A stretch of DNA of 64,000 nt from contig MEDY01000006.1 in the NCBI GenBank assembly GCA_001724265.1, forward strand, positions 1 to 64,000, read 5' to 3'. The notes below the pieces were generated by a model. The model was not told the DNA's origin and did not search any database. It was given only the letters and a program-made list of their open reading frames with translations. Positions 34,201-44,397 of this stretch are shown one piece after another. The stretch comes from Rhizaria sp. SCN 62-66 (taxonomy: Eukaryota > Rhizaria, unplaced). Numbering within the stretch: position 1 is the first letter of the stretch; every line of letters begins with the position of its first letter. A program made the position numbers and the translations under genes.

Positions 34201-35895
34201 ACCCCCCCTGCGCATGGCCACTCTCTTCAGACCGGCGCCAGTTCTGTTCACGGTCACTCTGAGGGCGAGGCCATTGACCCGCGGTCACCGCGTTCGGCGA
34301 TCGAAGTCCTTGATCACAGTTGTGTCCACGGCCACAATCATTCGCATCACGCGCATGGTCATCCATCTGCTCGTGCCCAATCTGTTGTTGATCCTTCGTT
34401 GCCTCCTGCTGCAGCCGCTGCAGCTGAGTTTGCGCTTGCAACGTCCCGCCGCCACCGCCCCGACACGCCCCGCTTCCCCGCTTCCGCCATTGCAGCGCAA
34501 CCCAACACTCTCGCGCCCAGTGACGGCACCGCAACCAATGGCAGCGCGGCACCCGCGCCCACTTATGGCGCATTGCAGGCGCAGCGGCCCCTCGCGGGCA
34601 CGCGCGCTGCCGTGGCTGCAGCCGAACGCGCCGAGGCCGCCGCCGCGCTAGAGCCCGCCGCGTACGCCGTGGTGACCGCGACGGAGGGCGGGGCGGACGC
34701 CATGCCGCGGCGGCTGCTGCTCATCAGGGCCGCGCCGCCGCCGGTGCTGGCGCCTGTTCCGGACGCGCCCGTCCGGTCCTACAGCCCCGCGTTTAACGAC
34801 CGAAGCTACGCCAACGCCGCGTCTGGTGACAGTCCGGCTGCTAACGCAATCAGTCCTCGCGATGGTGATGGTAGCGGCTCCGGTGCTGTCTCCGCACGTT
34901 CTTTTGCGTCTCCACGCTCTCCTGGTGACAACAATGATAACGCACCCAACAGTGGTCGTGGTGCTAATTCAGGGCCGATGTCTGCCCGTGCAGCTGTTCC
35001 CCACACACATGCGACTCACGCGAACCCCCGTGCTAACGTATATCCTCTTGCATCCGCGCCTGCGTACAGCGCCCCGTCGCAACCGCTGATGTCAACGACC
35101 GCCGCTGCCGCAGTTGCAGCCGCTGAGACGGCCCGTTTGCGGCAACAGCAGACAATCGCGACTGCGGCAACCGTGCTTGATTACACAGAGCGCGCGCTGT
35201 CACGTGCCCATGCGATTGAAAACCGCGCGGCGATGCTGCAAAGCCAAGCTGCCTCGTCGTCTCTGTCGCCCATCACAGATTCCGCTGTGCCAACTGGTGA
35301 TGTTGCTATGACATCGGCTGAAGCAGCGGGAGTTGCGTCACCGTCAGCGCCCGCAGCAGATGTCATTCTGAGTCCTTTCACTGCCGCTGCCGCCGCCGGC
35401 GCCGCTGCTGCCCGACTGGCCGCGCTTGTCCGCGAAGACGAGTGGGCGACTGCTGCTGCTGAGGCTGCCGCTGTGGCGGCGGAGACGGAGGCTGCGGAGG
35501 CCGAGGCCGAGGATGAGGCGACCGCGCTTGCTGCTGCGGCGGCGGAGGCGCAGGAGCTGGTGCGGGCACGCGCATATGAACCGTTCCCGCAGCCGTGGGA
35601 GTACGGCGACTACGGCGACGACGAAGAAGACGGCACCAACGCGAATGCGAATGATAATGGCGTCGCTGGTGATTTTGGAGGGAACGGGACCGGTGTTGGC
35701 CGAGCGAGGCGCAGTGGTGGGCATGCTGGGCGCAATGCTAACGACAGTAGTCAGGCTGCCGATATCAGTGCTGCTGCTCCGTCTAGGGCCTTGCCGGTGA
35801 CAGCGTCTGCTAGCCAAGGATTGCTGGGGACTGTACAGTCAACCGCGATCGTTGGCCAAGAAGAAGAGGAGGACGGCCGCAGTGGTAGGATTTAA
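25300..35895 (+). CDS. Giant single-pass membrane protein containing an in-frame TAG
   Basis: Read from ATG 25300 through TAG 32887-32889 to TAA at 35895, this is 3531 residues with the TAG at codon 2530. Residues about 37-57 are a hydrophobic segment ending in T-S-A, a likely signal sequence or anchor. The ectodomain (about 60-1650) is Ser/Thr/Ala-rich with many N-x-S/T sites and ends in a Cys-rich module from about 1528 (R-D-S-C-G-L-C-S-G-G, D-C-A-G-V-C-F-G). A transmembrane helix lies at about 1653-1675, followed by Cys/Arg-rich stop-transfer sequence. The cytoplasmic part (about 1855 residues) is disordered, rich in Asn, Asp, Gln, Ala and Ser. The frame continues after TAG for 1001 codons with the same composition and no AT-rich gap. 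No known family is recognised; a cell-surface protein or receptor is an inference from topology. If TAG stops, the protein is 2529 residues. Confidence 0.72.
32692..32727. repeat. CAG/CAA repeat coding polyglutamine
   Basis: About eleven consecutive Gln codons in the giant membrane protein, some 160 bp upstream of its TAG. Confidence 0.8.
32887..32889 (+). other. In-frame TAG codon, candidate sense codon 2
   Basis: Context GCT GCC ACA TAG AAC GAT GAC GCC. The 46 codons to the next ATG (33028) and the following 955 codons are open. Caveat: C-A-T-A-G also resembles a 3' splice site, and an in-phase intron 32740-32889 (donor CAG|GTGGTG, 150 bp) would remove it while keeping the frame. That donor does not fit the GTACG consensus used elsewhere. 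Confidence 0.5.
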
Positions 35896-36391
35896 AGCTG
35901 TGTGTTTTTTAATGTTATATAGTCACTTTATCAGTCACTCCTACACAAATGGCTTGACTTTAACTACTGTCGTACCGTAAGGACTGTGCTTGCGTGTACA
36001 TGTATATCTCAAACAGTTAATTATTATTTTTATTACACTAGTGTTTGTGACATAGATCTATACTCATGTGAAGTATATTTCATCTTCGGCTCTCATTCGA
36101 GACCAATACACGATTTCTTGACGTATCAATTCTTTCACGCGCACAATATGATGGTAGTGCTTTGACCCAGACATGAATCACTCGAATACATTCACAGATG
36201 GCTTTAACTTACTATATAGCAGAGCAAAACTCGCATATCCATCGCGATTTTACTATAAATACGCCTCCCAAGAGTTTTACACGCAACACGCCTCATGATA
36301 TCCAGCAAAGCGAGAATGCGTCAGTAACACACCCACCGCAGATAGCTATTCCTTGGCTGCCTCACACAGCGGCGCCCCGCAACCGCCTCGC
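35896..36391. other. Convergent AT-rich intergenic region
   Basis: 3' UTRs of the giant membrane protein and the ferredoxin, AT-rich with no coding character. Confidence 0.5.
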
Positions 36392-37081
36392 TCACTTGCC
36401 CTTGCTCATCAGCTGCAGCGTGGGCACGGCGACGGGCACCGCGCCGGTCTCCAGGTCCATGTAGTTGATCACGTGCTCGGGGATCTCGATCGTAGCGCCC
36501 TCGAGCGCGGGGTGCACCTTACACTGGCACGCGAGGCGGCTGAAGTCGGTCGCGTCGGCGGCCACGTCCAGCATGTCGCACTCGTCCAGCGAGGGCGCGG
36601 GTAGCGCGGCGTAGACGGTGGGCGGGAGGATAATGTGGCAGGTGGAGCACTGGCCCTTGCCGTTGCAGGCGGCGACGATGAGGTCCACGCCGACCGCCTG
36701 GAGCGTCTTGAGCAGCGGGCGGTTCGGAGGGGAGCGGACCTCCTTGCTAAAGCCGCCGGGGCCGGTGACCGTGAACGTGACTGCCGGAGTATAAAATAAC
36801 CACATGTTTTCGACGAGAGTGCAACACAAGTGAAGTGTGAGTAAGCATGAACGATGGGATAATGCAGGAGGTCAGCAGGTGCGCGCGCGAGTGAAGAACG
36901 ATTGATTTAAACGTGGTATAGTGGACCAAGTTAGACAGAAGATATGCCACGTACCAACACTAGAAGAAGTGTCTGTAAAACGACGGGACTGCGCGGGAGC
37001 GGCGGGGAGTGCGGAGGCGAGCGAAGGTGCAATGGATGCGGTGCGAGTCGCGCAGCGATGCACAGCGCGGGACAGAAGCAT
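36392..37081 (-). CDS. Mitochondrial [2Fe-2S] ferredoxin (adrenodoxin type)
   Basis: Electron carrier for mitochondrial Fe-S cluster synthesis and related redox steps. Exons 37081-36955 and 36780-36392 with a 174-bp GTACGT intron; 171 residues, stop TGA. The first about 36 residues are Arg/Ser/Ala-rich (M-L-L-S-R-A-V-H-R), with a plausible processing site near Q-S-R-R-F. Cluster ligands Cys81, Cys87, Cys90 (C-x5-C-x2-C in A-C-N-G-K-G-Q-C-S-T-C) and Cys127 are present, together with E-C-D-M-L-D and S-R-L-A-C-Q as in adrenodoxin/Yah1. Divergent from ASH2; ISD11, a partner in the same pathway, lies 12.7 kb away. FDX1 and FDX2 roles cannot be separated here. Confidence 0.93.
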
Positions 37082-37482
37082 CTATAGAAAGAATTATTCA
37101 AGGAAATAAACAAAGTCTACAAGTTTAGAACAATATCTGGCATCTATACCTCTGAATCGAGGATTAGCTGAGTTATACTTGTTTGAATACGACGGGCCAG
37201 CGAGAGTCCTGTCTCGCGCCTGCCACAGGACCGAATGGCGGGCTTTTTTTGAGTTTAAATAGAAAGCTATTTTGATCGTCAATGCGACTTTTTGTGGGTG
37301 ATATAGATTTCAACAGCAAGGATCGGCATCTTCATCTTTTTATGTATCTATGGTAATCGCTCACGCTGAGATATTTTATTTTCAATTCATCAACAGCACC
37401 ACAGTACACAAAGCCTTAGAGCAGCTTCTGTCCAGCTTCACTCGAGCACCACCTTCACTCTTTCACACACCCAGACACTGCG
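37082..37482. promoter_or_regulatory. Divergent promoter region, ferredoxin / ASH2
   Basis: Spacer of 401 bp between outward-facing ATGs, AT-rich except for a GC-rich patch at 37195-37240. No gene seen. Confidence 0.45.
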
Positions 37483-40147
37483 ATGTCGTCCCGCCGCCGC
37501 ACGGCCGACCATGAACCTGCGGTCGCAGGCTCCGACGCAGCACACCAGCGCTCCAAGACCGCTCGCATCGCCCATTCGCCCGCCAAACGCGGCTCCTCCA
37601 GCTCCGCCGGTGCGCGGACGGACCTGTCCGCGCTGCTGCCCCCGCCGTCCGCGGTCTCTGACGCGGACGACCCGCGCCTGCGCGCGCTGCGCGACCTGCG
37701 TCTGTGCATCTGCGACGGGCCCACGCAGTTCACCGTGTTCAAGTCGCGGCTCACGGTTAAGGGCGAGCTGGGGTACCGCATGATCCGCTGCACGCACGGC
37801 GTCCAGGAGGGCGACATGTACTTCGAGGTCCGCTTTAACCCCACCGCGGAGCAGCAGAGCAGCGCCGCCGCTGCGGCCGCCGCGGCCGCCGTGGCCACCG
37901 GCAGCTACAACACGAGCAGCGACGCCACCACTGCGTTCTACGGCAGCGCCGGCCTGGGGCCAGACGCCCTCTCGCCCTACAGCACGAGCTCAGGCTTCAA
38001 CACAACATCCGGCTCGAGCGCCAGCTCCAGCTCGAGCTCAAGCTCCAGCTCCAGCGGCGGCCGTGACCGTGACCGCGAGAAGTCCGAGAAAGAGAAAGAC
38101 CGCGACCGCGACCGGCACCAGTCCGAGCCCACGGCTGCGGGCGCGGCTCCCCCGCCCGCGTCGCCGTTCCTGTCGTCGCCGTCGCCAGCCAACATCCGCG
38201 TGGGCTGGTCGCGCGAGCGCGGCGACCTGGACGTCCCCGTCGGCTTTGACGAGCACTCGTACGGCTACGGCGGCTCGCTCGGCCGCCGCTTTCACCGCTC
38301 GCTCGGCCGCGACTACGCAATCGCTCCCGCGCCCGGGGACGTCATCGGCTGCCTCATCTCTCTGCCGGTCGTGTCGACGATGCATGGCGCCGGTGCCGCC
38401 GCCGCCGCAGCGGCCGCTGCTGCTACTGCTGCGGACGCCACGGCTGGCAACGGCAGTGTTGACGACAGCAGTAACATCAGCCGCAGTAGCAGCAGCAGCA
38501 GCAGCAGCAGCGGTCGCATCGCTGCCGCGGCATCTGACGTTGCGGGCGCGAGCGGTGCCGCCACTTCTTTGCCGACCCTCTCCCAGTCGCAGGCGCACGC
38601 GCAGGCGCAGTTGCTGGCGGCCGCAGCGTCCAACACCACGACTCCGGCCGCCCACAACAGCACCGCTGTCGAGGCCGACCGACTCATGTCGGACCTCAAA
38701 GACCAGTTCCGACGCCGCTTCACAACGCTCCACGGCTCGTCCATCACTTTCTTCCGCAACGGCAAGTCGCTCGGCCGCGCCTTCGACAACATCCCCGGTG
38801 GGCCGTACTTCCCCGCCGTCTCGCTGTACAACGGCGCTAGCGTCACGCTCAACTTCGGGCCAGACTTCGCATGCCCGCCTCCGGGCTGCGTGCCCAGGTA
38901 CGTGGTGCCTCATCATTCACACATGAATCGACGCAGAGTTAGAGTTTTTCTAAGATATTCAAAGTGAGATATTTTGATAAAAGCGCGTTCTATGTTATAT
39001 TTTAGTTTCATTGCTCACCGATTCGGTCTTTGCCGTCAAACGTGTTTCTTCTTTGTTTCCCTTTCGCCCCGCTCTCAGGGTGACCGTGGTTGAGGCCGAC
39101 GTCGACACCCACGCCGCCGAGACGCTGCTGCCGCCCGGACTCCTCGACGCCTACACGCGCGCTGTCGCGGCCGCCACCGAGGCCGCCGCAGTGTCGGCGG
39201 CGGCCACGGCGGCGGCGGCCTCGGCCTCGGCAGCCGCGGCGGCGGCGGCAGCGACCGCCGATGCCGCTGCCACGGCCACGGCTGCGGCCGGCGGCGGCTC
39301 TACGCCTGTTGCCGGCGGTGCTGGCGCTGCCGGTAGCAACAGCAGCAACAGCAACAGCACAAGCAGCAGCAACAGCAGCAAGAGCAAGAGCCAGAGCCAG
39401 AGTCACTCTCGGGGCGGCAGCAGCAGCAACAGCAACAGCAGTAGCAGCAGCAGCACTGGAGCCAGCGGGAGCTTGACTCCCCTTGCAGCGACGGCGACCG
39501 CGGCCGCCACCGCCGAGGCCTCCGCCGCCGCGGCCGCCGCCGCCGCCGCTGCCGCCGCGGCCGCCGCCGCGAACCCGCTCCCGCCGCTGCCCTTTCTGGG
39601 CGGCTTAACTTCTCTCCCCGCGGGCGCGCACGCGGCGCTGGTGGCGGCGGTGGGGCAGGGCGACGGCGCGGGCGTCTGGGCCTGGACCGACCACGCTGAC
39701 GCCACTGGGGGGCCCATCGATCTCACCGGCAACAACAGCGGCGGCAGGCGCGGTGGCGGCGGCGGCGGCGCGTCGAAAAAGTCCAAGAAGGGCGTGCACG
39801 GGCTGCAACGCAAGCAGCAGAAGAAGCGGCGGCCGCAGTCGACGGCCTCTGCGGCGCCCCTGCCCACTGGAGCTGCGGGCGCATCGGGTACGGGGGGGGA
39901 GGACGGCGACGGCGAGGGCGGCGACGACGACGGCGCGGCCGACCAGCAGGCCGACGGCAGCGGCGGCAGCGGCGGCAGCGGCGGCGGCGGCGGCAGCGGC
40001 GGCGGCGGCGGCAGCGGGGCGGGCGCGGCGAGGGCTCGCACGCGCGTGTGCGTGGCAGTGACGCGGATGCGGCAGGCTTTGTACCCCGCGCTGGTACCCA
40101 ACCCGAAGCTCGAGGAGGAGGCCGAGCTGTTGCAGATGATCAACTAA
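37483..40147 (+). CDS. ASH2: ASH2-like SPRY protein (COMPASS/MLL core subunit)
   Basis: Subunit of the histone H3K4 methyltransferase complex. Exons 37483-38897 and 39079-40147 across a 181-bp GTACGT intron; 827 residues, stop TAA. SPRY blocks align in order with human ASH2L: R-L-T-V-K-G-E-L-G-Y-R-M-I-R, G-D-M-Y-F-E-V, V-G-W-S, S-Y-G-Y, F-H-R-S-L-G-R-D-Y, G-D-V-I-G-C, then F-F-R-N-G and Y-F-P-A-V-S-L-Y with L-N-F-G-P. The SPRY domain is interrupted by two Ser/Ala-rich inserts (about residues 125-225 and 300-405). Exon 2 is mostly Ala, Ser, Asn and Gly runs ending in a conserved-looking Y-P-A-L-V-P-N-P. No PHD or winged-helix DNA-binding part is present upstream, so it corresponds to the C-terminal half of animal ASH2L. 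Confidence 0.88.
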
Positions 40148-40553
40148 ACGCTTAATGACTACACACTATGGCAATAAATCTACGCATTGCATTATTAATT
40201 CAATCTGCTCTGGCTTTGAGTCGCAATGATTTATTTTGTATACCGTTCAGTTTTTTCGGTCCTCGGACTTCGGCTGCATCCTACTGCCGTCTCAGACTTC
40301 GGGCTGGTGCGACACTCGCGAGGTCTTTTTCGAAGGCATGTTTTCGTCAGCATAATTAATTATTTTTTCGCCTCGTACAAATGTGTGTCAAGTAGTATAT
40401 CTGCTCTTAATATGTCTTGTGGGTCTTTCCTTGGTTGGCCGCACAGGTATGTCCGTGCCACGCCGACCCCACCGTCTTTGCCCTTGCTCACCCACCTTTC
40501 CCCCTTGCCTCGTGCCCCCTTTACGTTCCCTCTGCCCTACCACACAGGTTCCA
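40148..40553. other. Intergenic: ASH2 3' UTR and RPA49 promoter
   Basis: AT-rich, becoming pyrimidine-rich from 40470. ACACAG at about 40543-40548 just before the RPA49 ATG looks like a 3' splice site, so a 5' UTR intron is possible. Confidence 0.45.
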
Positions 40554-41768
40554 ATGGCATCGCTTCAGGTCGTCGAGAAGCTGGACAGCGCCGAGCCGCC
40601 GCTGGTGGCTGTGTTCACGGCGGGCATCCCCGCCGCGGTGGCCGAGGAGGAGGACTTCGTGTTCCAAGTCTACAAGCGCGAGCGCCCGGCCGCCAAGAAC
40701 GCGCCCCCCGTCGTCGAGACGCTCATCTTCGGTGAGGGCAACGAGACACACTTCCTGGGCTACGACGACAAGAGCACGACGCTGGCCAAGAACGACAACA
40801 ACTACGCGATCGGCGTCTTCCGTCCCAATTACGTCGGCAAGTCTGGCCCCATCATCCGCATCGTTCCTGCGGCCGGCCTCTACGTCATGAAGGAGCTCAA
40901 CAACAAGGACGCTGGCGGCATTGACACTGTGACGATTAACGACCTCGACTACAACACTGTGCGCACGCAGCTCACCGAGCGCTTCGGCTCCCGCAAGCGC
41001 CGCCGCGAGCTGCGCTCTGAGCAGGCCAACGCCTTCGACATCAACGCCAACAAGGCCGCCGCGCTGGCCGCGCAGCTCGCGCTCGAGTCTGCCGCCGAGC
41101 TGTCGGCCGCGGCGCCCGACTCTGGCATCGACGGGCGGCTGGCGAAGCTGCCTGCGTTCGACGACAAGACGGAGAACCCCGAGCAGATCTACGCCTTCTC
41201 CGCGCTGCTGCCCGCCGAGGCGTGGGACTCGCTGGACCACCGGTCGATCCTCGCGCCCACCGAAGACGCCGACTCGCTGCGCGCCTCGCTGCCGTCATTC
41301 GTGCTCTCTCGCATGGGCACCGCACAGGCCCACGTGCGCAACGGTGACAAGGACGCGGGCAAGCTGCTCGCGCGCAAGCTGCTGCACCTGACCTTCCTGG
41401 TGCGGCTCATCCGTGCTGGCAAGGGCGTGCGCGGCAAGTCGGTGGAGGAGTTCACGATCGCGCCGCCCGCCGTGGTGCACGTGCTGCGCAAGACGTACTT
41501 CGACGACTCGGGCCGCATGGACCAGGAGGCGCGCTCGAAGCTGATGTGCCACACGGCTGTGCTGACGCTGCTGTGCTCGGACCGCTGCGCCGTCGAGGCT
41601 GAGGGGCTGGAGCGCCTCGGCAAGGACCTCCAGCTCGCCGTCAGCAAGCTGCTGCCCTTCTTCCAGGAGGTCGGCTGCAAGAACGCCAGCAAGAGCAAGG
41701 CCGCGCTGCTTGCGCCGCTGCAGCTGCCCGCGCTCGGCCAGCCGGGCGGCAACGCCAAGCGCCGCTAA
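40554..41768 (+). CDS. RPA49: RNA polymerase I subunit RPA49 (PAF53)
   Basis: Pol I-specific subunit that pairs with RPA34 and aids initiation and elongation on rDNA. 404 residues from ATG 40554, stop TAA; yeast and human proteins are 415-434. The N-terminal dimerisation region holds V-F-T-A-G-I-P, L-I-F-G-E-G-N-E-T-H-F-L-G-Y and N-Y-A-I-G-V-F, conserved in A49. The C-terminal half (from about residue 200) fits the tandem winged-helix domain, with K-L-L-H-L-T-F-L-V-R-L and a helix-rich end. The open frame extends upstream without a conserved match, so the start is chosen at the first Met before conserved sequence; a separate 5' exon cannot be excluded. Confidence 0.88.
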   Translation: MASLQVVEKLDSAEPPLVAVFTAGIPAAVAEEEDFVFQVYKRERPAAKNAPPVVETLIFGEGNETHFLGYDDKSTTLAKNDNNYAIGVFRPNYVGKSGPIIRIVPAAGLYVMKELNNKDAGGIDTVTINDLDYNTVRTQLTERFGSRKRRRELRSEQANAFDINANKAAALAAQLALESAAELSAAAPDSGIDGRLAKLPAFDDKTENPEQIYAFSALLPAEAWDSLDHRSILAPTEDADSLRASLPSFVLSRMGTAQAHVRNGDKDAGKLLARKLLHLTFLVRLIRAGKGVRGKSVEEFTIAPPAVVHVLRKTYFDDSGRMDQEARSKLMCHTAVLTLLCSDRCAVEAEGLERLGKDLQLAVSKLLPFFQEVGCKNASKSKAALLAPLQLPALGQPGGNAKRR

Positions 41769-42185
41769 GCAAGCGAACAAACGAACCACCGCACAGGGAA
41801 ACAAGCGAGATGTTGCGAAGCAAAGCAGTGCGATGCGATCGTGTGTTGATTGCGGCGGTGGGTGGTGTATTTTATATGATATTGACATTTACTTAGTTCA
41901 GTCATTAGTTTACATGTATTTCACGATAATACAATTGATGTTGTAAAATAACGGATTAACACGAAGGTGTTTGACCTGGTCAGCTTGATGTTAAATGGTG
42001 GCCGAGATGCGCATCAACATAAACGAAACAAACTTGTATTTTAAGGAACAAACCTTGCACGTACACAATAAATAAACAAATAACTACGAAGCAAATATGA
42101 TCGCACTGCAATTGACAAAAACCTGACATCATCCACATGACATCAACGTAAGAACATTGCATCCAACTCGTGTTCACATCTCGCT
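41769..42185. other. Convergent intergenic region, RPA49 / YchF GTPase
   Basis: AT-rich 3' UTRs of two converging genes; nothing else seen. Confidence 0.5.
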
Positions 42186-44145
42186 TCACTTGCGCGCGGC
42201 GTGCTTCCAGTGGCAGATGTCGCCGTCCTGCATGATGTACGTCTTGCCCTGGGTCTTGAGCTTGCCCGCCTTCTTCACCTCGGCCTCTGCAAAGCGGAGG
42301 AAAACAATGGAAACAATGACAGTGAGAGAAAACAACAACAACACAAAAAAAAACACAACAGAAAGCAACAGATAGCGATGTGAGACGAGTCAGCATATTG
42401 ACGCAGCAAGATTTAACTTCACTGAAAAGTGCATGATCAGTTTAAAATCACATCAGGACAAACCATTTTAAGCAAGACGTGATAGTGTAAGTGAGGTATA
42501 GTTTCAAAGGATATGCACGAGAGTACGTACCGGAGCCGAGCTGGTTGATGTCGTCAAAGGCGTAGATGTCGCCACAAATGAAGTTCTTCTCGAAGTCGGT
42601 GTGGATGACGCCCGCGGCCTGCGGGGCCGTGGCGCCTTTCTTGACGGTCCAGCTGCGCACCTCGACCTCTCCAACGGTGAAGTACTGGATGAGGTTCAGC
42701 GCGGTGTAGCCCGATGTGATGATCGACGGCAGCATCGACTTGCTCACGTCGGCGGCCTCGTAGGCGGCGCGCTGGATGTAGGACATGTCGTCGGCGAGCA
42801 TCAGCGGCTCCGCGTCCGCCGCGCGCGGCGTCTCGGCCACGGCGTCGGCGATATAGCTCGCGCGGTCGGCGTCCGAGTCCATGAGCATAAGGTCAGCCTC
42901 CCAGTCGCCGCTGAAGATGAGACTGGGAGCGCCCGGAGAACGCTTGGCGACCCAGTCGCGGACCTTGCCGTACCAGTCGCACTTGCCAGTCAGGTAGTCC
43001 TCGGCGGAGGCGTTGAGCAGGTACACAATCGGCTTGGCAGAGAGCAGGGCGAGCTCGTTCAGAGCCTCGGCCTCAGCCTGGAGCAAGAGGGAAAGCAACA
43101 GCGAAGAAGACGAGGATTGAAAAGATGAGTTGAGTGCGACATGCAGTCATTGTTACACATAAACAATGCGATTGGAAGAATAAAGGAACACCCTGTACAA
43201 ATACAGCAATATAAACAACAACATGACATATTTTGAGCAAAATTTAATCTAATACACATTGTTGTGCTGTAGATATGCGTACCTCGGTCCATAGCCCCTC
43301 GCGCACGTCGGTGCCGGCCTCGAGCAGCGCCGCGGCCTTGCGGTAGGCCTCCAGCTGCACCAGCAGAGCCGCGTTAGACGACTGCTTCGAAGCGAGCTTG
43401 TTCGCGCGGTCCAGCGCCTGCTTCACGCGCTCACGGTCCTTGGCGATGAGCTCGTACGAGATGATTTCGAGGTCGCGGATGGGGTCGACGGAGCCCTCGA
43501 CGTGCTCGATCGCGCGGCTCTTCTGTACACGCAAAAATAGAGAAAACAAGGGAAAATATATAGAATTGATTTTAAGTCCAATTTGATTTGATTCAGACGC
43601 ATTTCAATGTTATAAACTTCAGTTTCGTCGATATATCTGCATTATAAGCCGAGTGGCGACTGACGTACCTGGTTGGGGAAGACGCGCACGAGGTGGTAGA
43701 TAGCGTCAACCGCGCCGATGTGTGACAGGAACTCATTGCCGAGCCCCTTGCCTTCGGACGCGCCCTTGACGAGCCCGGCGATGTCGGTGATGGAGAGTAC
43801 GGCGGGGACCGTGTTCTGCGGCTTGGTGTTGGCGACGAGCCAGTCGACACGCGGGTCCGGCACCTTAACGACGCTGTTGTTGGGGTCGATGGTGCAGAAG
43901 GGAAAGTTGCTCGCGGGCACGTTCTGCATCGACAGGCAGTTAAACATGGTGCTCTTGCCGATGTTGGGCATGCCGACAATGCCGATCTTGACGCTGTTGC
44001 CGGGCCGGCCCAGCTGCCGCTTCGCCGGCTCAGTCGGGCTCAGGAAGCGCTGGGGCACACGCACGACCGGGAGGGCGGCCGCAGAGGCGCCGAGGGAGGT
44101 GCGCAAGGACAGTGAGGCCGCCTTGAGCACGGTGCGACGCAACAT
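42186..44145 (-). CDS. OLA1/YchF-family P-loop NTPase, probably mitochondrial
   Basis: Exons 44145-43669, 43522-43283, 43077-42531 and 42286-42186 with introns of 146, 205 and 244 bp (donors GTACGT, GTACGC, GTACGT). The join gives 454 residues, stop TGA. Motifs: G-M-P-N-I-G-K-S (P-loop), F-P-F-C-T-I-D-P-N (switch I), D-I-A-G-L-V-K-G-A (G3), a helical coiled-coil region (exon 2), and [11 protein letters not shown] with H-T-D-F-E-K (TGS domain). The G4 position reads L-L-N-A-S-A-E-D, as in OLA1 (N-x-S-E), which favours ATP over GTP. The N-terminus has a roughly 38-residue Arg/Ala/Ser/Leu-rich extension before the usual [13 protein letters not shown] start, resembling a mitochondrial presequence. 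Location in mitochondria is inferred. Confidence 0.93.
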
Positions 44146-44397
44146 GCGCTGAGGGAGCTGGGCGGGCGCGCGCAGGAGGTGGGTGCGAGGAAGCAGGGGA
44201 AGAGTGCGGCGGCGTGTTCAAGTTTAGTTCGTGAGTTAAGTTCGATGCGAGAGTCCGTGTGATAGCACTATAATTTTATGACAATATCAGAAATGCCAAT
44301 TTAATTATAATTCTCTAATTATACTGTCTATTTTTATTGTTACACTCCAGTGCACAACTTTTCCCACTCCAGCCAGTCCACATCTTACCGCAGCCCC
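44146..44397. promoter_or_regulatory. Divergent promoter region, YchF GTPase / unknown protein
   Basis: Shortest divergent spacer in the window (252 bp), with a very AT-rich core at 44270-44345. Confidence 0.45.
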
